DNA of 64,000 nt from Chitinophagaceae bacterium T5-Br10_B2g13 (GTDB lineage Bacteria; Bacteroidota; Rhodothermia; Balneolales; Balneolaceae), in the NCBI GenBank assembly GCA_001564065.1, contig LKNA01000002.1:1-64000 (forward strand), in the 5' to 3' direction. Position 1 is the stretch's first letter. Every line of letters begins with the position of its first letter. The position numbers were made by a program, and so were the translations under genes. This document shows, piece after piece, positions 1 to 7,423 of the stretch. The notes under the pieces are model-generated. The model ran no database searches. It saw only the letters and a list, made by a program, of their open reading frames with translations, and had not been told where the DNA came from.

Positions 1-542
1 GAAAGATTGACAGGTACCGCTGGGGATTGATTCCATTCTGGGCTAAGGAGATCAACTCCGGCTACTCAATGATTAACGCAAGAGCCGAGACGCTTGAGCA
101 GAAAAAATCTTATGCCCGCCCGTTCAAATCAAAACGGTGCGTAGTGCCGGCAAATGGATTTTATGAATGGAAGAAAGCCAATGGAGAAAAGATCCCGCAC
201 TATATCACTCAAAAGCGGTCTGAACTGATGAACTTTGCCGGATTGTACGAAGAGTGGAAACCGCAGAAAGAGGGTGAGTCAACCATCAGGAGCTTTACCA
301 TTATCACAACAGACGCCAACAAACCCGTTTCTGAACTTCACGACCGGATGCCGGCTATGTTGCTGGATAAAGAACTGGATATCTGGCTCGATCCCAATCA
401 TCAAGACACAAACTCGCTTAAAGATCTGCTTCGCCCTTGGCCAAATGATGACATCTCGTTTTACAGAGTTAGCCAGGAGGTTAACAACGCAAGAAATTCA
501 GGACCCCAGCTTACGGCGCCCTATCGGGATCTTTTTTCTTAA
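1..542 (+). CDS. SRAP family protein (HMCES/YedK-like), 5' end outside window
   Basis: SRAP proteins form a covalent thiazolidine link with abasic sites in single-stranded DNA through an N-terminal Cys2. The frame is open from base 3 and already reads RYRWGLIPFWAK, a hallmark of the family, so the true start and Cys2 lie upstream of the window. The other active-site elements are visible: the Asn of NARAET, the Glu of GFYEW and the His of LHDRMP. The C-terminus is intact and ends at TAA. The first internal ATG (base 27) is not the real start, because conserved sequence precedes it. Family assignment is firm; the role in abasic-site protection is inferred from the family. Confidence 0.9.
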   Translation, partial: KIDRYRWGLIPFWAKEINSGYSMINARAETLEQKKSYARPFKSKRCVVPANGFYEWKKANGEKIPHYITQKRSELMNFAGLYEEWKPQKEGESTIRSFTIITTDANKPVSELHDRMPAMLLDKELDIWLDPNHQDTNSLKDLLRPWPNDDISFYRVSQEVNNARNSGPQLTAPYRDLFS

Positions 543-621
543 TTAATCATCCAACTGCCTCCCATCACTTTACCGAATAAACCCACCCCACCGCCTCAAA
601 AAAAGAGTAAATCAAAGAATG

Positions 622-639
622 CACATATTGATATATGTG
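622..639. promoter_or_regulatory. palindrome upstream of small unknown gene
   Basis: Arms CACATAT and ATATGTG are separated by TGAT. The site ends 43 bp before the ATG at 683, a position suited to an operator or promoter-overlapping site. No cognate regulator is identifiable. Confidence 0.3.
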
Positions 640-682
640 TGATATATGTTTAAACTGTTTTCCCGTAATCAGAGGAAGCAGT

Positions 683-973
683 ATGAGCAAAGAAGAGAAA
701 TATCCGCCTATAAACGTACTTAATGTCATGAGGGGATTCCGCACTCCCGACCTGCCCCACGCGGTAACCCCCTACCGTTTTGAACTTCGGAACGGAGATA
801 AGCATCACATCAAAAAGATTCGACAGACACATCGGGAGAGAGTCGGCAAGGCATATCACTACCACTACGTTGTGGTAACAAAAGAGGAGAGGTATTTTCA
901 CCTTGTATTTGACAGTGGGACCATGATATGGCGCGTCGTACAGGAGGTAGACAGCGAGCTGTTTTTTGGGTGA
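683..973 (+). CDS. small hypothetical protein, 96 aa
   Basis: I do not recognise this family with confidence. The frame is open from 635, but the ATG at 683 is preceded by a good AGAGGAA ribosome binding site, so I start there. The product is basic and soluble, with no signal peptide or membrane segment. A central stretch reads KKIRQTHRERVGKAYHYHYVV, followed by strand-like sequence ending WRVVQEVD, which suggests a compact beta-rich fold with His- and Arg-rich surfaces. It stands alone between the SRAP gene and hflK. Function is unknown. Confidence 0.6.
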   Translation: MSKEEKYPPINVLNVMRGFRTPDLPHAVTPYRFELRNGDKHHIKKIRQTHRERVGKAYHYHYVVVTKEERYFHLVFDSGTMIWRVVQEVDSELFFG

Positions 974-1344
974 TTAAAACCACTATCCACTCCTAAATAC
1001 TAAACCTTCATCAAGTGTCTTTGATCTAGCAGGCCTAAACCTCCCCCTGAGAAGCTGAGGGCTTAATAGCATTAAAAAAGATCTACAGAATCGTGCTCAG
1101 GTTTTTGGGTGGCCATCGATTCAGAATGAGCGAAAACAGATCGTAACTTCCACTAAAATTATCCGTAGGTTAAAAGAGGTTTTTGGGTACTTATTATCAT
1201 CCTTTCTTTTTCCAGATCTGCTAAACATTGGCAAAAGTCCTGTCTTGTAAACAAGGGGGTTCTGTTCATTAAATGATGACCACATAAGGTCCCATCTATC
1301 CGGAATTGAATATCATATTCAACTAACAGTAAAAGCAACAAATT
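974..1344. other. intergenic region without recognised gene
   Basis: This 371-bp gap shows no convincing coding sequence: the one open frame on the minus strand (1159-1341) is short and lies over the hflK leader. An 11-base string, AGGTTTTTGGG, occurs twice (about 1100 and 1177). The only structured element is the palindrome at 1306-1322. Confidence 0.5.
1306..1322. promoter_or_regulatory. palindrome just upstream of hflK
   Basis: TTGAATA-TCA-TATTCAA is a perfect 7-bp inverted repeat ending 22 bp before the hflK ATG. It could be an operator or a leader hairpin. No supporting second copy was found. Confidence 0.3.
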
Positions 1345-2349
1345 ATGTCAGAAATTAAGAATCCACTCGAGGAGTTTGAAATTCCTCCACAAATTAAAGC
1401 CCTTTTGGGAAATATAAAGATTATTGTATTTGGAGTAGTTGCAGCAGTTCTGCTGTTCTCGTCCATTTACACAGTTGACCCTGAAGAGGTGGGCGTTGTA
1501 CAGCGATTTGGTGAATACACCCGTACAGCCGAACCCGGCCTAAACTTCAAAGCTCCATTTATTGAAAAGGTTCGTATTGTTCCCGTTGAGCGACAATTAA
1601 AACAGGAATTTGGATACCGTACAGTCTCCTCAGGAGTGCAGAGCCAGTATCAGAAAAGAGGCTATGAAGATGAATCTCTAATGCTTACGGGCGATCTAAA
1701 TTTAGGTGATGTGGAATGGGTGGTACAATACCGAATCTCCGATCCCTACAACTATCTCTTCAAAGTCCGCAATCCGGAAAAAACACTTCGTGATATGTCG
1801 GAAGCGGCAATGCGTCAGGTTGTGGGAAACCGAACGGTAAACGAAGTTCTTACAATCGGCCGGGCGTCGGTAGCTGCGCGGGTTCAGGAGATCCTTCAGG
1901 AACTGAATGTAGACTATGAAACGGGTGTCCGGATTGAACAGGTTGTTTTGCAGGATATCAATCCGCCGGATCCCGTAAAAAGATCTTTCAACGCTGTAAA
2001 TGAGGCTCAGCAACAGCGTGAAACATTGATCAACGAGGCTAGATCTGACTATAACCGTGTTATCCCGAGGGCCAGGGGTGAAGCCTTGCAAACCATTCAG
2101 CAGGCCGAAGGTTATTCAACCAACCGGATCAACACCGCTATGGGTGAAGTAGCCGCTTTTAATGAACTCCATCGTGAGTATCTGCTCGCACCCCAGGTAA
2201 CCAAACAGCGAATCTACTACGAAACAATACAGGATCTGCTGCCAAAAATCGGAAATAAGATAATTATGGATCAGGATGGTGGTAACGTATTCCCACTGCT
2301 ACAGATGCAGATGGATGGCGTTAAAATCTCAAACCCTGACAACCAATAG
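1345..2349 (+). CDS. hflK: HflK, SPFH/prohibitin-family regulator of FtsH
   Basis: HflK forms a membrane complex with HflC that cages the FtsH protease and tunes degradation of membrane proteins. The 334-residue protein has a short cytoplasmic N-terminus and one membrane segment at about residues 27-45. Next come the band-7 start (DPEEVGVVQRFGEY), the SPFH domain to about residue 220 and a charged coiled-coil region with AEGYSTNRI. It lacks the Gly/Pro-rich N-terminal tail of enterobacterial HflK. hflC follows directly, as is usual for the pair. Confidence 0.93.
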   Translation: MSEIKNPLEEFEIPPQIKALLGNIKIIVFGVVAAVLLFSSIYTVDPEEVGVVQRFGEYTRTAEPGLNFKAPFIEKVRIVPVERQLKQEFGYRTVSSGVQSQYQKRGYEDESLMLTGDLNLGDVEWVVQYRISDPYNYLFKVRNPEKTLRDMSEAAMRQVVGNRTVNEVLTIGRASVAARVQEILQELNVDYETGVRIEQVVLQDINPPDPVKRSFNAVNEAQQQRETLINEARSDYNRVIPRARGEALQTIQQAEGYSTNRINTAMGEVAAFNELHREYLLAPQVTKQRIYYETIQDLLPKIGNKIIMDQDGGNVFPLLQMQMDGVKISNPDNQ

Positions 2350-2358
2350 GTGAAGAAC

Positions 2359-3300
2359 ATGGATAAAAAATATATAGGTTTAATCGTTTTACTTGCCATT
2401 GCCGGAGTAGTCCTTTCAAATAGTTTTTACTCTATTGATGAGACTGAGCAGGTTATTATTACACAATTTGGTGCCCCTCAGGGTGAAGCTATAACGGAGG
2501 CCGGGCTGCAGATGAAAGTCCCTTTCATTCAGAAAGTGAATCGTTTCGATAAGCGGTTCCTGGAGTGGGATGGAGATCAAAACCAGGTTCCGACTAAAGA
2601 TAAAAAGTTCATTTTTGTGGACTCCTATGCCCGCTGGCAGATTACCGATCCTCTGCAATTTTTCCGCCGGCTGCGGGACGAACGCGGAGCGCAATCGCGG
2701 CTGGATGATATTCTGGATGGCGAAACAAGAAATGCTGTAGCATCGCACGATCTTGTGGAGCTGGTACGTACCTCAAACCGTGAACCCGATCTGGAGGCAG
2801 AAATCTTTGACATGATTGAAGATTCGCTTGAAACCATTCATGTAGGCCGTATTGCAATCCAGGATATTGTTCTGGAGCTGGCTAATGAGCGAAGTCAGGA
2901 TTTGGGTATTGAAATTCTTGATTTTCGTTTCAAACGGATCAACTACGTGGAGGACGTTCGAAGAACCGTTTACGACCGGATGGTAAGTGAACGGAATAAA
3001 ATTGCAGATCTTTTCCGGTCAGAGGGTCAGGGTGAAGCTTCCCGAATTGAAGGTGAAAAGGAACGGGAGCTGCTTGAAATACAGTCCGAAGCTTTTCGTC
3101 AGGCACGTGAAATTCGAGGGCGGGGTGATGCAGAGGCGGCATCGATCTATAACGAGGCCTTTAATCGAGACGCCTCTACACGTGAGCTCTATAACTTCGT
3201 AAAAGCGATGGAAGCTTACGAAAATGCATTTGATAAACAGACCTCCATTTTCCTGTCTACAGACAGTGAATTCTTTAAATACCTGAAATCGATTGATTAG
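2359..3300 (+). CDS. hflC: HflC, SPFH/prohibitin-family partner of HflK
   Basis: This is the second subunit of the HflKC complex. An in-frame GTG exists at 2350, directly after the hflK stop. The ATG at 2359 has a Shine-Dalgarno-like AGGTGA at a suitable distance and gives MDKKYIGLIVLL, so I prefer it (313 aa). One membrane segment spans about residues 5-22. The band-7 domain follows with the HflC hallmarks VPFIQKV and YARWQITDPLQFF. The C-terminal region is rich in Glu/Arg/Ala and likely helical (EGEKERELLEIQSEA). Translation is probably coupled to hflK. Confidence 0.93.
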   Translation: MDKKYIGLIVLLAIAGVVLSNSFYSIDETEQVIITQFGAPQGEAITEAGLQMKVPFIQKVNRFDKRFLEWDGDQNQVPTKDKKFIFVDSYARWQITDPLQFFRRLRDERGAQSRLDDILDGETRNAVASHDLVELVRTSNREPDLEAEIFDMIEDSLETIHVGRIAIQDIVLELANERSQDLGIEILDFRFKRINYVEDVRRTVYDRMVSERNKIADLFRSEGQGEASRIEGEKERELLEIQSEAFRQAREIRGRGDAEAASIYNEAFNRDASTRELYNFVKAMEAYENAFDKQTSIFLSTDSEFFKYLKSID

Positions 3301-3378
3301 TTAATACTGTAAAAGCAGCAAGCTGAAAACTTCTGCAAATTACCCTGCAGGCAACACTTGTAGGGATGTACAAATAAA

Positions 3379-3410
3379 AAAGGCTCGCAATTTTTCAATT
3401 ACGAGCCTTT
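3379..3410 (-). terminator. terminator of the truncated tRNA-Leu copy
   Basis: Read on the minus strand, AAAGGCTCG pairs with CGAGCCTTT around an AT-rich loop and is followed by a T-rich tract. It closely resembles the terminator of the intact tRNA at 3539-3564, so it was probably duplicated with the tRNA. Confidence 0.6.
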
Positions 3411-3445
3411 GTTATTGTGCCCCGGAATGGAGTCGAACCATCACG
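3402..3445. repeat. 44-bp exact direct repeat, copy 1
   Basis: Bases 3402-3445 are identical to 3556-3599. The repeat covers the 3' half of the T-arm, the acceptor strand and the start of the terminator of tRNA-Leu. The copies are 154 bp apart in the same orientation. Confidence 0.85.
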
Positions 3446-3479
3446 CCCCGAAAGCTTTCGGGGCACACGACCCTCAACC
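3418..3479 (-). pseudogene. truncated tRNA-Leu copy (3' half)
   Basis: The minus strand contains the anticodon-loop string TTGAGGG, a changed variable region and a perfect copy of the T-arm and acceptor 3' side ending CCGGGGCA. The D-arm and 5' acceptor strand are missing. The variable arm has been replaced by the palindrome CCCCGAAAGCTTTCGGGG. A tRNA cannot form from this. It is a decayed duplicate of tRNA-Leu(GAG) at 3572-3656. Confidence 0.75.
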
Positions 3480-3538
3480 AAAATCAGGACGATGCAAAAG
3501 AATCATCCATTTTTAGAGAAAATTATAAGGAAAACAAA

Positions 3539-3564
3539 AAAGGCCCGCTTAAAAGCGAGCCTTT
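3539..3564 (-). terminator. intrinsic terminator of tRNA-Leu
   Basis: On the minus strand AAAGGCTCGCTT pairs with AAGCGGGCCTTT, with one G-T pair and a 2-nt loop, then TTTGTTTT. It starts 7 bases past the end of the tRNA. Confidence 0.8.
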
Positions 3565-3599
3565 GTTATTGTGCCCCGGAATGGAGTCGAACCATCACG
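3556..3599. repeat. 44-bp exact direct repeat, copy 2
   Basis: This is the second copy of the repeat at 3402-3445, lying inside the 3' part and terminator of the intact tRNA-Leu. Confidence 0.85.
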
Positions 3600-3656
3600 G
3601 CCGTTAAGCCACACGCCCCTCAAGCGTGCGCGTCTACCAATTCCGCCACCGGGGCA
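3572..3656 (-). tRNA. tRNA-Leu(GAG)
   Basis: The acceptor strands GCCCCGG and CCGGGGC pair fully, with discriminator A. The D-arm reads GGCGGAATTGGTAGACG, typical of leucine tRNAs. The anticodon stem CACGC/GCGTG encloses loop TTGAGGG, giving anticodon GAG (reads CUC and CUU). A long class II variable arm follows, then a T-arm with GGTTCGACTCC. One extra base precedes the acceptor at 3656. CCA is not encoded. The upstream 17-bp string CGTTAAAGATTTGAAAT (3676-3692) recurs before the decayed copy at 3693-3792 and may be the promoter. Confidence 0.95.
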
Positions 3657-3675
3657 GAAACTGTTACTTACTAAA

Positions 3676-3692
3676 ATTTCAAATCTTTAACG
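3676..3692 (-). promoter_or_regulatory. putative tRNA-Leu promoter element, also a repeat
   Basis: The minus-strand string CGTTAAAGATTTGAAAT lies 20 bp upstream of tRNA-Leu. It occurs again exactly at 3812-3828, at a similar distance from the degenerate copy. Similarity continues as TAAG-N-AAC in both. Confidence 0.45.
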
Positions 3693-3792
3693 TGAACTGA
3701 GTCGAACCATCACACCCCTCAATTTCGAAAGCATTCAATACACCAATTCCGCCCTTGTCCAACGAAGCTTCAGCGTAGTTGGAAGCAAGGGC
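3693..3792 (-). pseudogene. degenerate tRNA-Leu copy with 5' hairpin insertion
   Basis: The minus strand keeps GGGCGGAATTGGT (D-arm), TTGAGGG (anticodon loop) and GTGATGGTTCGACTC (T-arm). The anticodon stem does not pair, the variable arm is largely gone and the 3' acceptor strand is lost. The 5' end is taken up by a 42-nt hairpin (3751-3792). This is a non-functional relative of the adjacent tRNA-Leu, with the same upstream string at 3812-3828. Confidence 0.65.
3751..3792. repeat. 42-nt hairpin inside the degenerate tRNA
   Basis: GCCCTTG and CAAGGGC form the base. TCCAAC/GTTGGA extends the stem across one mismatch, and GAAGCTTC-type sequence fills the loop. On the plus strand it is followed by AAAAAAG, on the minus strand by GGCGGAATTGG. 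Confidence 0.6.
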
Positions 3793-4018
3793 AAAAAAGT
3801 TTCTTATCAATATTTCAAATCTTTAACGAGTACCGAGCTTATCAATAAAACTGACTCAAATATTCCATTTGAACCAGAGCTTCTAAAGATAGGGGATTTT
3901 CAAACTAAATAGAAAGTGAGTTTTCTATTTTTCCTCTACTTTTTCTCCTAATACCTGTCGGGATGAATTGGTTTTTCGTAGTTTTGTGTTGATGAATCCG
4001 AAGTAACTATGTTTACTT

Positions 4019-4043
4019 GTGGCACGACTCAAAGGCGTGCCAC
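4019..4043. promoter_or_regulatory. inverted repeat upstream of polX
   Basis: GTGGCACG and CGTGCCAC form a perfect 8-bp stem with a 9-nt loop, ending 31 bp before the polX ATG. A second small inverted repeat, AAGTAA/TTACTT, directly precedes it (about 4001-4018). A leader hairpin or operator is possible; there is no T-tract, so it does not look like a terminator. Confidence 0.35.
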
Positions 4044-4074
4044 GAGTCTGTTTTAAAACAAAGCTAAAAAATCC

Positions 4075-5826
4075 ATGACCAACCAGGAAGTCGCCGAAAA
4101 ACTCCGAGAAATTTATAACCTGATGCAGCTCGCCGGGGAGAACCGGTTCCGCGCAATCGCATTTGATCGTGCCGCACAAACCATTGAGGGACTCAATGAC
4201 GAAATCTCCAATCATATTGAGAAAGGCAAACTCACCGACATTAAGGGAATCGGGAAATCGATAGCTGAAGATATCCGGGCGTATGCAGAAACCGGAACCA
4301 TGCCGGTGCTTGAGGATCTCAAAGAGCGTGTTCCAAAAGGATTAATCGAGTGGCTCAACATCTCCGGCCTTGGCCCCAAGAACGTTGTAAAAATTCATCA
4401 GAAACTGGGCATCACGGAGATCACCGAACTGAAAGAGGCGTGCCAGAGCGGAGCGGTTGCTAATCTTCCGGGCTTAGGTCAAAAATCTGCTGACAAAATC
4501 ATCAAATCAATTGAGTACCTGGAGAAGTTTGGAGAGCGAGCCCGTCTTGATCAGGCCCTCGAAATCGCTGAACCGGTCTTTGAGTTCGTTAAAAACCTGG
4601 AAGGCGTACAACAGTGCGAAATTGCGGGATCACTTCGGAGATCTCGAGAAACCATCGGCGACATCGACATATTGGTTGCCGCAAAACCCGAAGACGCTGA
4701 ATCCATTTTTGATCAATTCGTCAATCATGAATTAGTGGTGGAGATACTTGGGCGCGGAGACACAAAGAGTTCAGTCCGCACAGAAAACGGCCGACAGGTG
4801 GATCTCCGAATCGTCAAACCGAACGAGTTTCCTGCCGCCCTGATGTACTTTACCGGAAGCAAGGAGCATAACATTGTAATGCGTCAGCGGGCCCGCGAGC
4901 GCGGAATGGCCCTTAACGAGTATGGACTTTTCAAGCTCAATGATCAAAAGGAAACCGATTTTGATCAGCCTGTGAAAACCTCGTCTGAGGAGGAGATCTA
5001 TGAAAAGCTGGGGCTGAATTTTGTGCCGCCCGAACATCGTGAAGATCGCGGTGAGTTTGAGTTTTATGAGGAGCATAAGTCGATGGAGCTGGTCACCGAA
5101 TCCGACATCAAAGGTGTGGTTCACGCCCACAGTACCTGGAGTGATGGCAAATATACCATCAAGCAGATGGCCGAAGCTTGTATGGATCGTGGATACGAGT
5201 ATCTTGGCCTGACCGACCACTCCAAAACAGCAGCCTATGCGGGCGGATTGACCATCGATGAGGTGAAACAGCAGTGGGAAGAGATTGACCGGCTGAATGA
5301 AGAGTTTAAATCTGAAGGTAAAAACTTCAAGATTTTTAAAGGGATGGAGTCGGACATTTTAAGTGATGGATCTTTGGACTATCCCGATGAAATCCTCGCC
5401 AGATTCGATTTTGTGATCGCCAGTGTTCACAGCGGGCTCAGTATGTCGCTCGAGGATATGATGAACCGTTTCGAGAATGCCATCAAGAATCCCTATACAC
5501 GAATTGTGGGGCACCCAACCGGACGTCTGCTGCTAAAGCGTGAAGAGAGCAAACTGGACCTCAACCGCCTGATTGAGCTTGCTGCTGAACACAACACCGT
5601 TATCGAAATCAACGCCAGCCCATGGCGGCTCGATCTCGACTGGAGATACGGAAACAAGGCGGAAGAAGTTGGTTTGATGACCTCCATCAACCCGGATGCG
5701 CACTCTGTGGAGGGAATTGACGATATTCGCTACGGCGTAATGATTGCCCGAAAAGCGAAGTTTGAACCGGCCCGGGTGTTGAATACGAAATCTGTTGAGG
5801 AGTTTGAGAATTGGTGTGATGGATAG
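4075..5826 (+). CDS. polX: DNA polymerase/3'-5' exonuclease PolX
   Basis: Family X polymerases fill short gaps in base-excision and end-joining repair; bacterial PolX adds a PHP nuclease. Residues 1-90 form the 8-kDa-like domain. Helix-hairpin-helix repeats lie at about 50-150 (IKGIGKS, SGLGPKN, PGLGQKS). The nucleotidyltransferase centre has GSLRR, then D196 and D198 of GDIDIL and D243 of QVDLR. The PHP domain begins at about residue 345 with VVHAHSTWSDG and carries the later metal-ligand motifs LTDHS, ASVHS, GHPTG and NPDAHS. At 583 residues it is full length. No Shine-Dalgarno sequence is evident before the ATG. Confidence 0.95.
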   Translation: MTNQEVAEKLREIYNLMQLAGENRFRAIAFDRAAQTIEGLNDEISNHIEKGKLTDIKGIGKSIAEDIRAYAETGTMPVLEDLKERVPKGLIEWLNISGLGPKNVVKIHQKLGITEITELKEACQSGAVANLPGLGQKSADKIIKSIEYLEKFGERARLDQALEIAEPVFEFVKNLEGVQQCEIAGSLRRSRETIGDIDILVAAKPEDAESIFDQFVNHELVVEILGRGDTKSSVRTENGRQVDLRIVKPNEFPAALMYFTGSKEHNIVMRQRARERGMALNEYGLFKLNDQKETDFDQPVKTSSEEEIYEKLGLNFVPPEHREDRGEFEFYEEHKSMELVTESDIKGVVHAHSTWSDGKYTIKQMAEACMDRGYEYLGLTDHSKTAAYAGGLTIDEVKQQWEEIDRLNEEFKSEGKNFKIFKGMESDILSDGSLDYPDEILARFDFVIASVHSGLSMSLEDMMNRFENAIKNPYTRIVGHPTGRLLLKREESKLDLNRLIELAAEHNTVIEINASPWRLDLDWRYGNKAEEVGLMTSINPDAHSVEGIDDIRYGVMIARKAKFEPARVLNTKSVEEFENWCDG

Positions 5827-6187
5827 ATATGAGTCTTGAGTCCTAAGGACTCACCCTCTGTCTCCCTCTCTACGTGCAGAGAGGGAGGACTTTAAAACTG
5901 GACTTTCGAGTTTGTTTGCAGATTTGATGTTGTTTATTCAGGAAAGTGCTTCAATACTCCCCTCTCAACCTGACCCGAGAATTCGGGGAGAGGGAAGAAG
6001 TTCGAATGAAAACACAAAGCGCTGTTCAGTCGAGCAAGGGGTGTGTTGAAAACGTGACACCAGACGCTGCCAGAATCAGCCAACGCTGAATGCTGACAGG
6101 TCTGCACTCTCAAGACTCAATACCTGATACTTTCTACTCAATACTCTTATATTCCCCAAAACCTAAATCTCACTCTCTGCCAAACAC
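5827..6187. other. intergenic region with two GC hairpins and a repeat
   Basis: No gene is seen. A perfect 10-bp stem lies at 5862-5887 (CTCCCTCTCT/AGAGAGGGAG). A nested hairpin lies at 5959-5994, with outer arm CCCTCTC/GAGAGGG and inner CCCGA/TCGGG. The first copy of a 37-bp near-repeat lies at 6084-6120. The hairpins lack T-tracts and resemble dispersed intergenic palindromes. Confidence 0.6.
6084..6120 (+). repeat. 37-bp near-identical repeat, copy 1
   Basis: Bases 6084-6120 match 7367-7403 at 33 of 37 positions in the same orientation. The pair brackets the tryptophan dioxygenase gene. Confidence 0.6.
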
Positions 6188-6982
6188 ATGAGCGAATCTA
6201 AAAGCCTAACCTACACATCCTACCTGAAAGTAAAAGAGCTTCTTGAGCTGCAGCAGCCGGAGTCGAAACCGGAAGAGCATGACGAGATGCTCTTCATCAT
6301 CATCCATCAGGTGTACGAGCTTTGGTTTAAACAGATTATGCATGAGTTTGACAAACTTCGCGCGGACCTGGAATCCGGAAATACCTGGGGCGCCACCAAA
6401 ACGATACGGCGCGTGCTTACAATTTTGAAGACGATGGTCTCACAAATCGACATTCTGGAGACCATGACACCGCTCGAGTTCAACAGTTTCCGTGGCTTTT
6501 TGCAGAGCGCAAGTGGTTTTCAGTCGGTACAGTTTCGCGAGATGGAGATTGTATGCGGTATGAGATCAAAACACATCATCGATGTGCATAAGGATCAGCC
6601 CGAGCTTCAGCAGAATTTATTGGACCGGGAAAAGGAGTCGACGCTTTGGGAGAGCTTCTGCAAATATCTCCAAAAACGCGGTCATGACATTGAGACGCCA
6701 AAACGAGTCAATGAGCAAGGATTGGTCTTTGAGCCCTCTGAGCACAATCAAACCGAGCTGGTCAATATTATGAACAACGACCCCGAAGCGGCCATGCTTT
6801 GCGAACTGTTTATCGATTATGACGAGGGACTGATGGAGTGGCGCTATCGACATGTAAAAATGGTTGAGCGCACCATCGGTACCAAAAAAGGAACCGGAGG
6901 ATCAGATGGCGCAGGATACCTCCACAAAACATTGAACAACCCCATCTTCCCGGATCTATGGACGATACGATCGAAGTTTTAA
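6188..6982 (+). CDS. kynA: tryptophan 2,3-dioxygenase
   Basis: This heme enzyme opens the indole ring of L-tryptophan to N-formylkynurenine, the first step of the kynurenine route. The 264-residue protein shows the distal His40 (IIIHQVYELWFKQ), Arg102 in SFRGFLQSASGFQS (substrate carboxylate binding in homologues), the proximal heme ligand His222 in RYRHVKMVERTIG, and the mobile GTGGSDGAGYL loop. Length and spacing fit bacterial TDO. No kynureninase, formamidase or kynurenine monooxygenase gene lies nearby, so its pathway partners must be elsewhere. Intergenic repeats on both sides isolate it as a single transcription unit. Confidence 0.95.
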   Translation: MSESKSLTYTSYLKVKELLELQQPESKPEEHDEMLFIIIHQVYELWFKQIMHEFDKLRADLESGNTWGATKTIRRVLTILKTMVSQIDILETMTPLEFNSFRGFLQSASGFQSVQFREMEIVCGMRSKHIIDVHKDQPELQQNLLDREKESTLWESFCKYLQKRGHDIETPKRVNEQGLVFEPSEHNQTELVNIMNNDPEAAMLCELFIDYDEGLMEWRYRHVKMVERTIGTKKGTGGSDGAGYLHKTLNNPIFPDLWTIRSKF

Positions 6983-7423
6983 GTAGATTGGCTAGGGGCT
7001 AGATGAGAGACGCAAGAGGCTAATCCAACCTGACAACACCTGCCGGATTTGTCAGCGTTGGTTTGAAGAGCAGATCCCCCTTCGAAGGGGGGGATGGGGG
7101 ATGATCAAACCTGACAGTGAAACTGATTGCTCACATATAATTCCTATCAGCTTTGAAACCTGAGTTCGATTATTGAATGTAAAAGTCTCTCTTATTAAAG
7201 GGGGATGTTTATCAAAATGTGTAAAAATTCGATGGACACCCCTCTAAATCTCCCCTTGTTAGGGGAGACTTCTTTCTTTGGTTATTAAAAAATTATTAAT
7301 CGAACTGAGGTTTGAAGTTAATTTCAAAGCTACATCGACGTGACTTCAACACACCCCTTACTTGTTCGCTGAACGCTGACAGGTCAATACTCTCAAGACT
7401 CAAATATCACGTCTCACATCTAA
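6983..7423. other. intergenic region with GC hairpins and repeats
   Basis: No gene is seen. Perfect palindromes lie at 7076-7091 (CCCCCTTCGAAGGGGG) and 7249-7268 (TCTCCCCT-TGTT-AGGGGAGA). An AACCTGACA/TGTCAG hairpin with further TTGG pairing lies at about 7026-7062. The second 37-bp repeat copy is at 7367-7403. This type of CCCCTAAATC/GGGGAG sequence recurs at 9383-9420 and 9559-9580. Confidence 0.6.
7367..7403 (+). repeat. 37-bp near-identical repeat, copy 2
   Basis: This is the partner of 6084-6120, differing at four positions. It lies just before the convergent helicase stop. Confidence 0.6.

Noticed and set aside
1159-1341. 60-residue minus-strand frame before hflK
   Set aside because: It covers the hflK leader, has low-complexity composition and no family resemblance; treated as spurious.
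3417-3674. 85-residue plus-strand frame across the tRNA region
   Set aside because: It is the antisense of tRNA-Leu and its truncated copy; the peptide repeats itself because the tRNA repeats itself.
5862-5994. Terminators after polX
   Set aside because: The hairpins have no T-tract on either strand and belong to the dispersed repeats.
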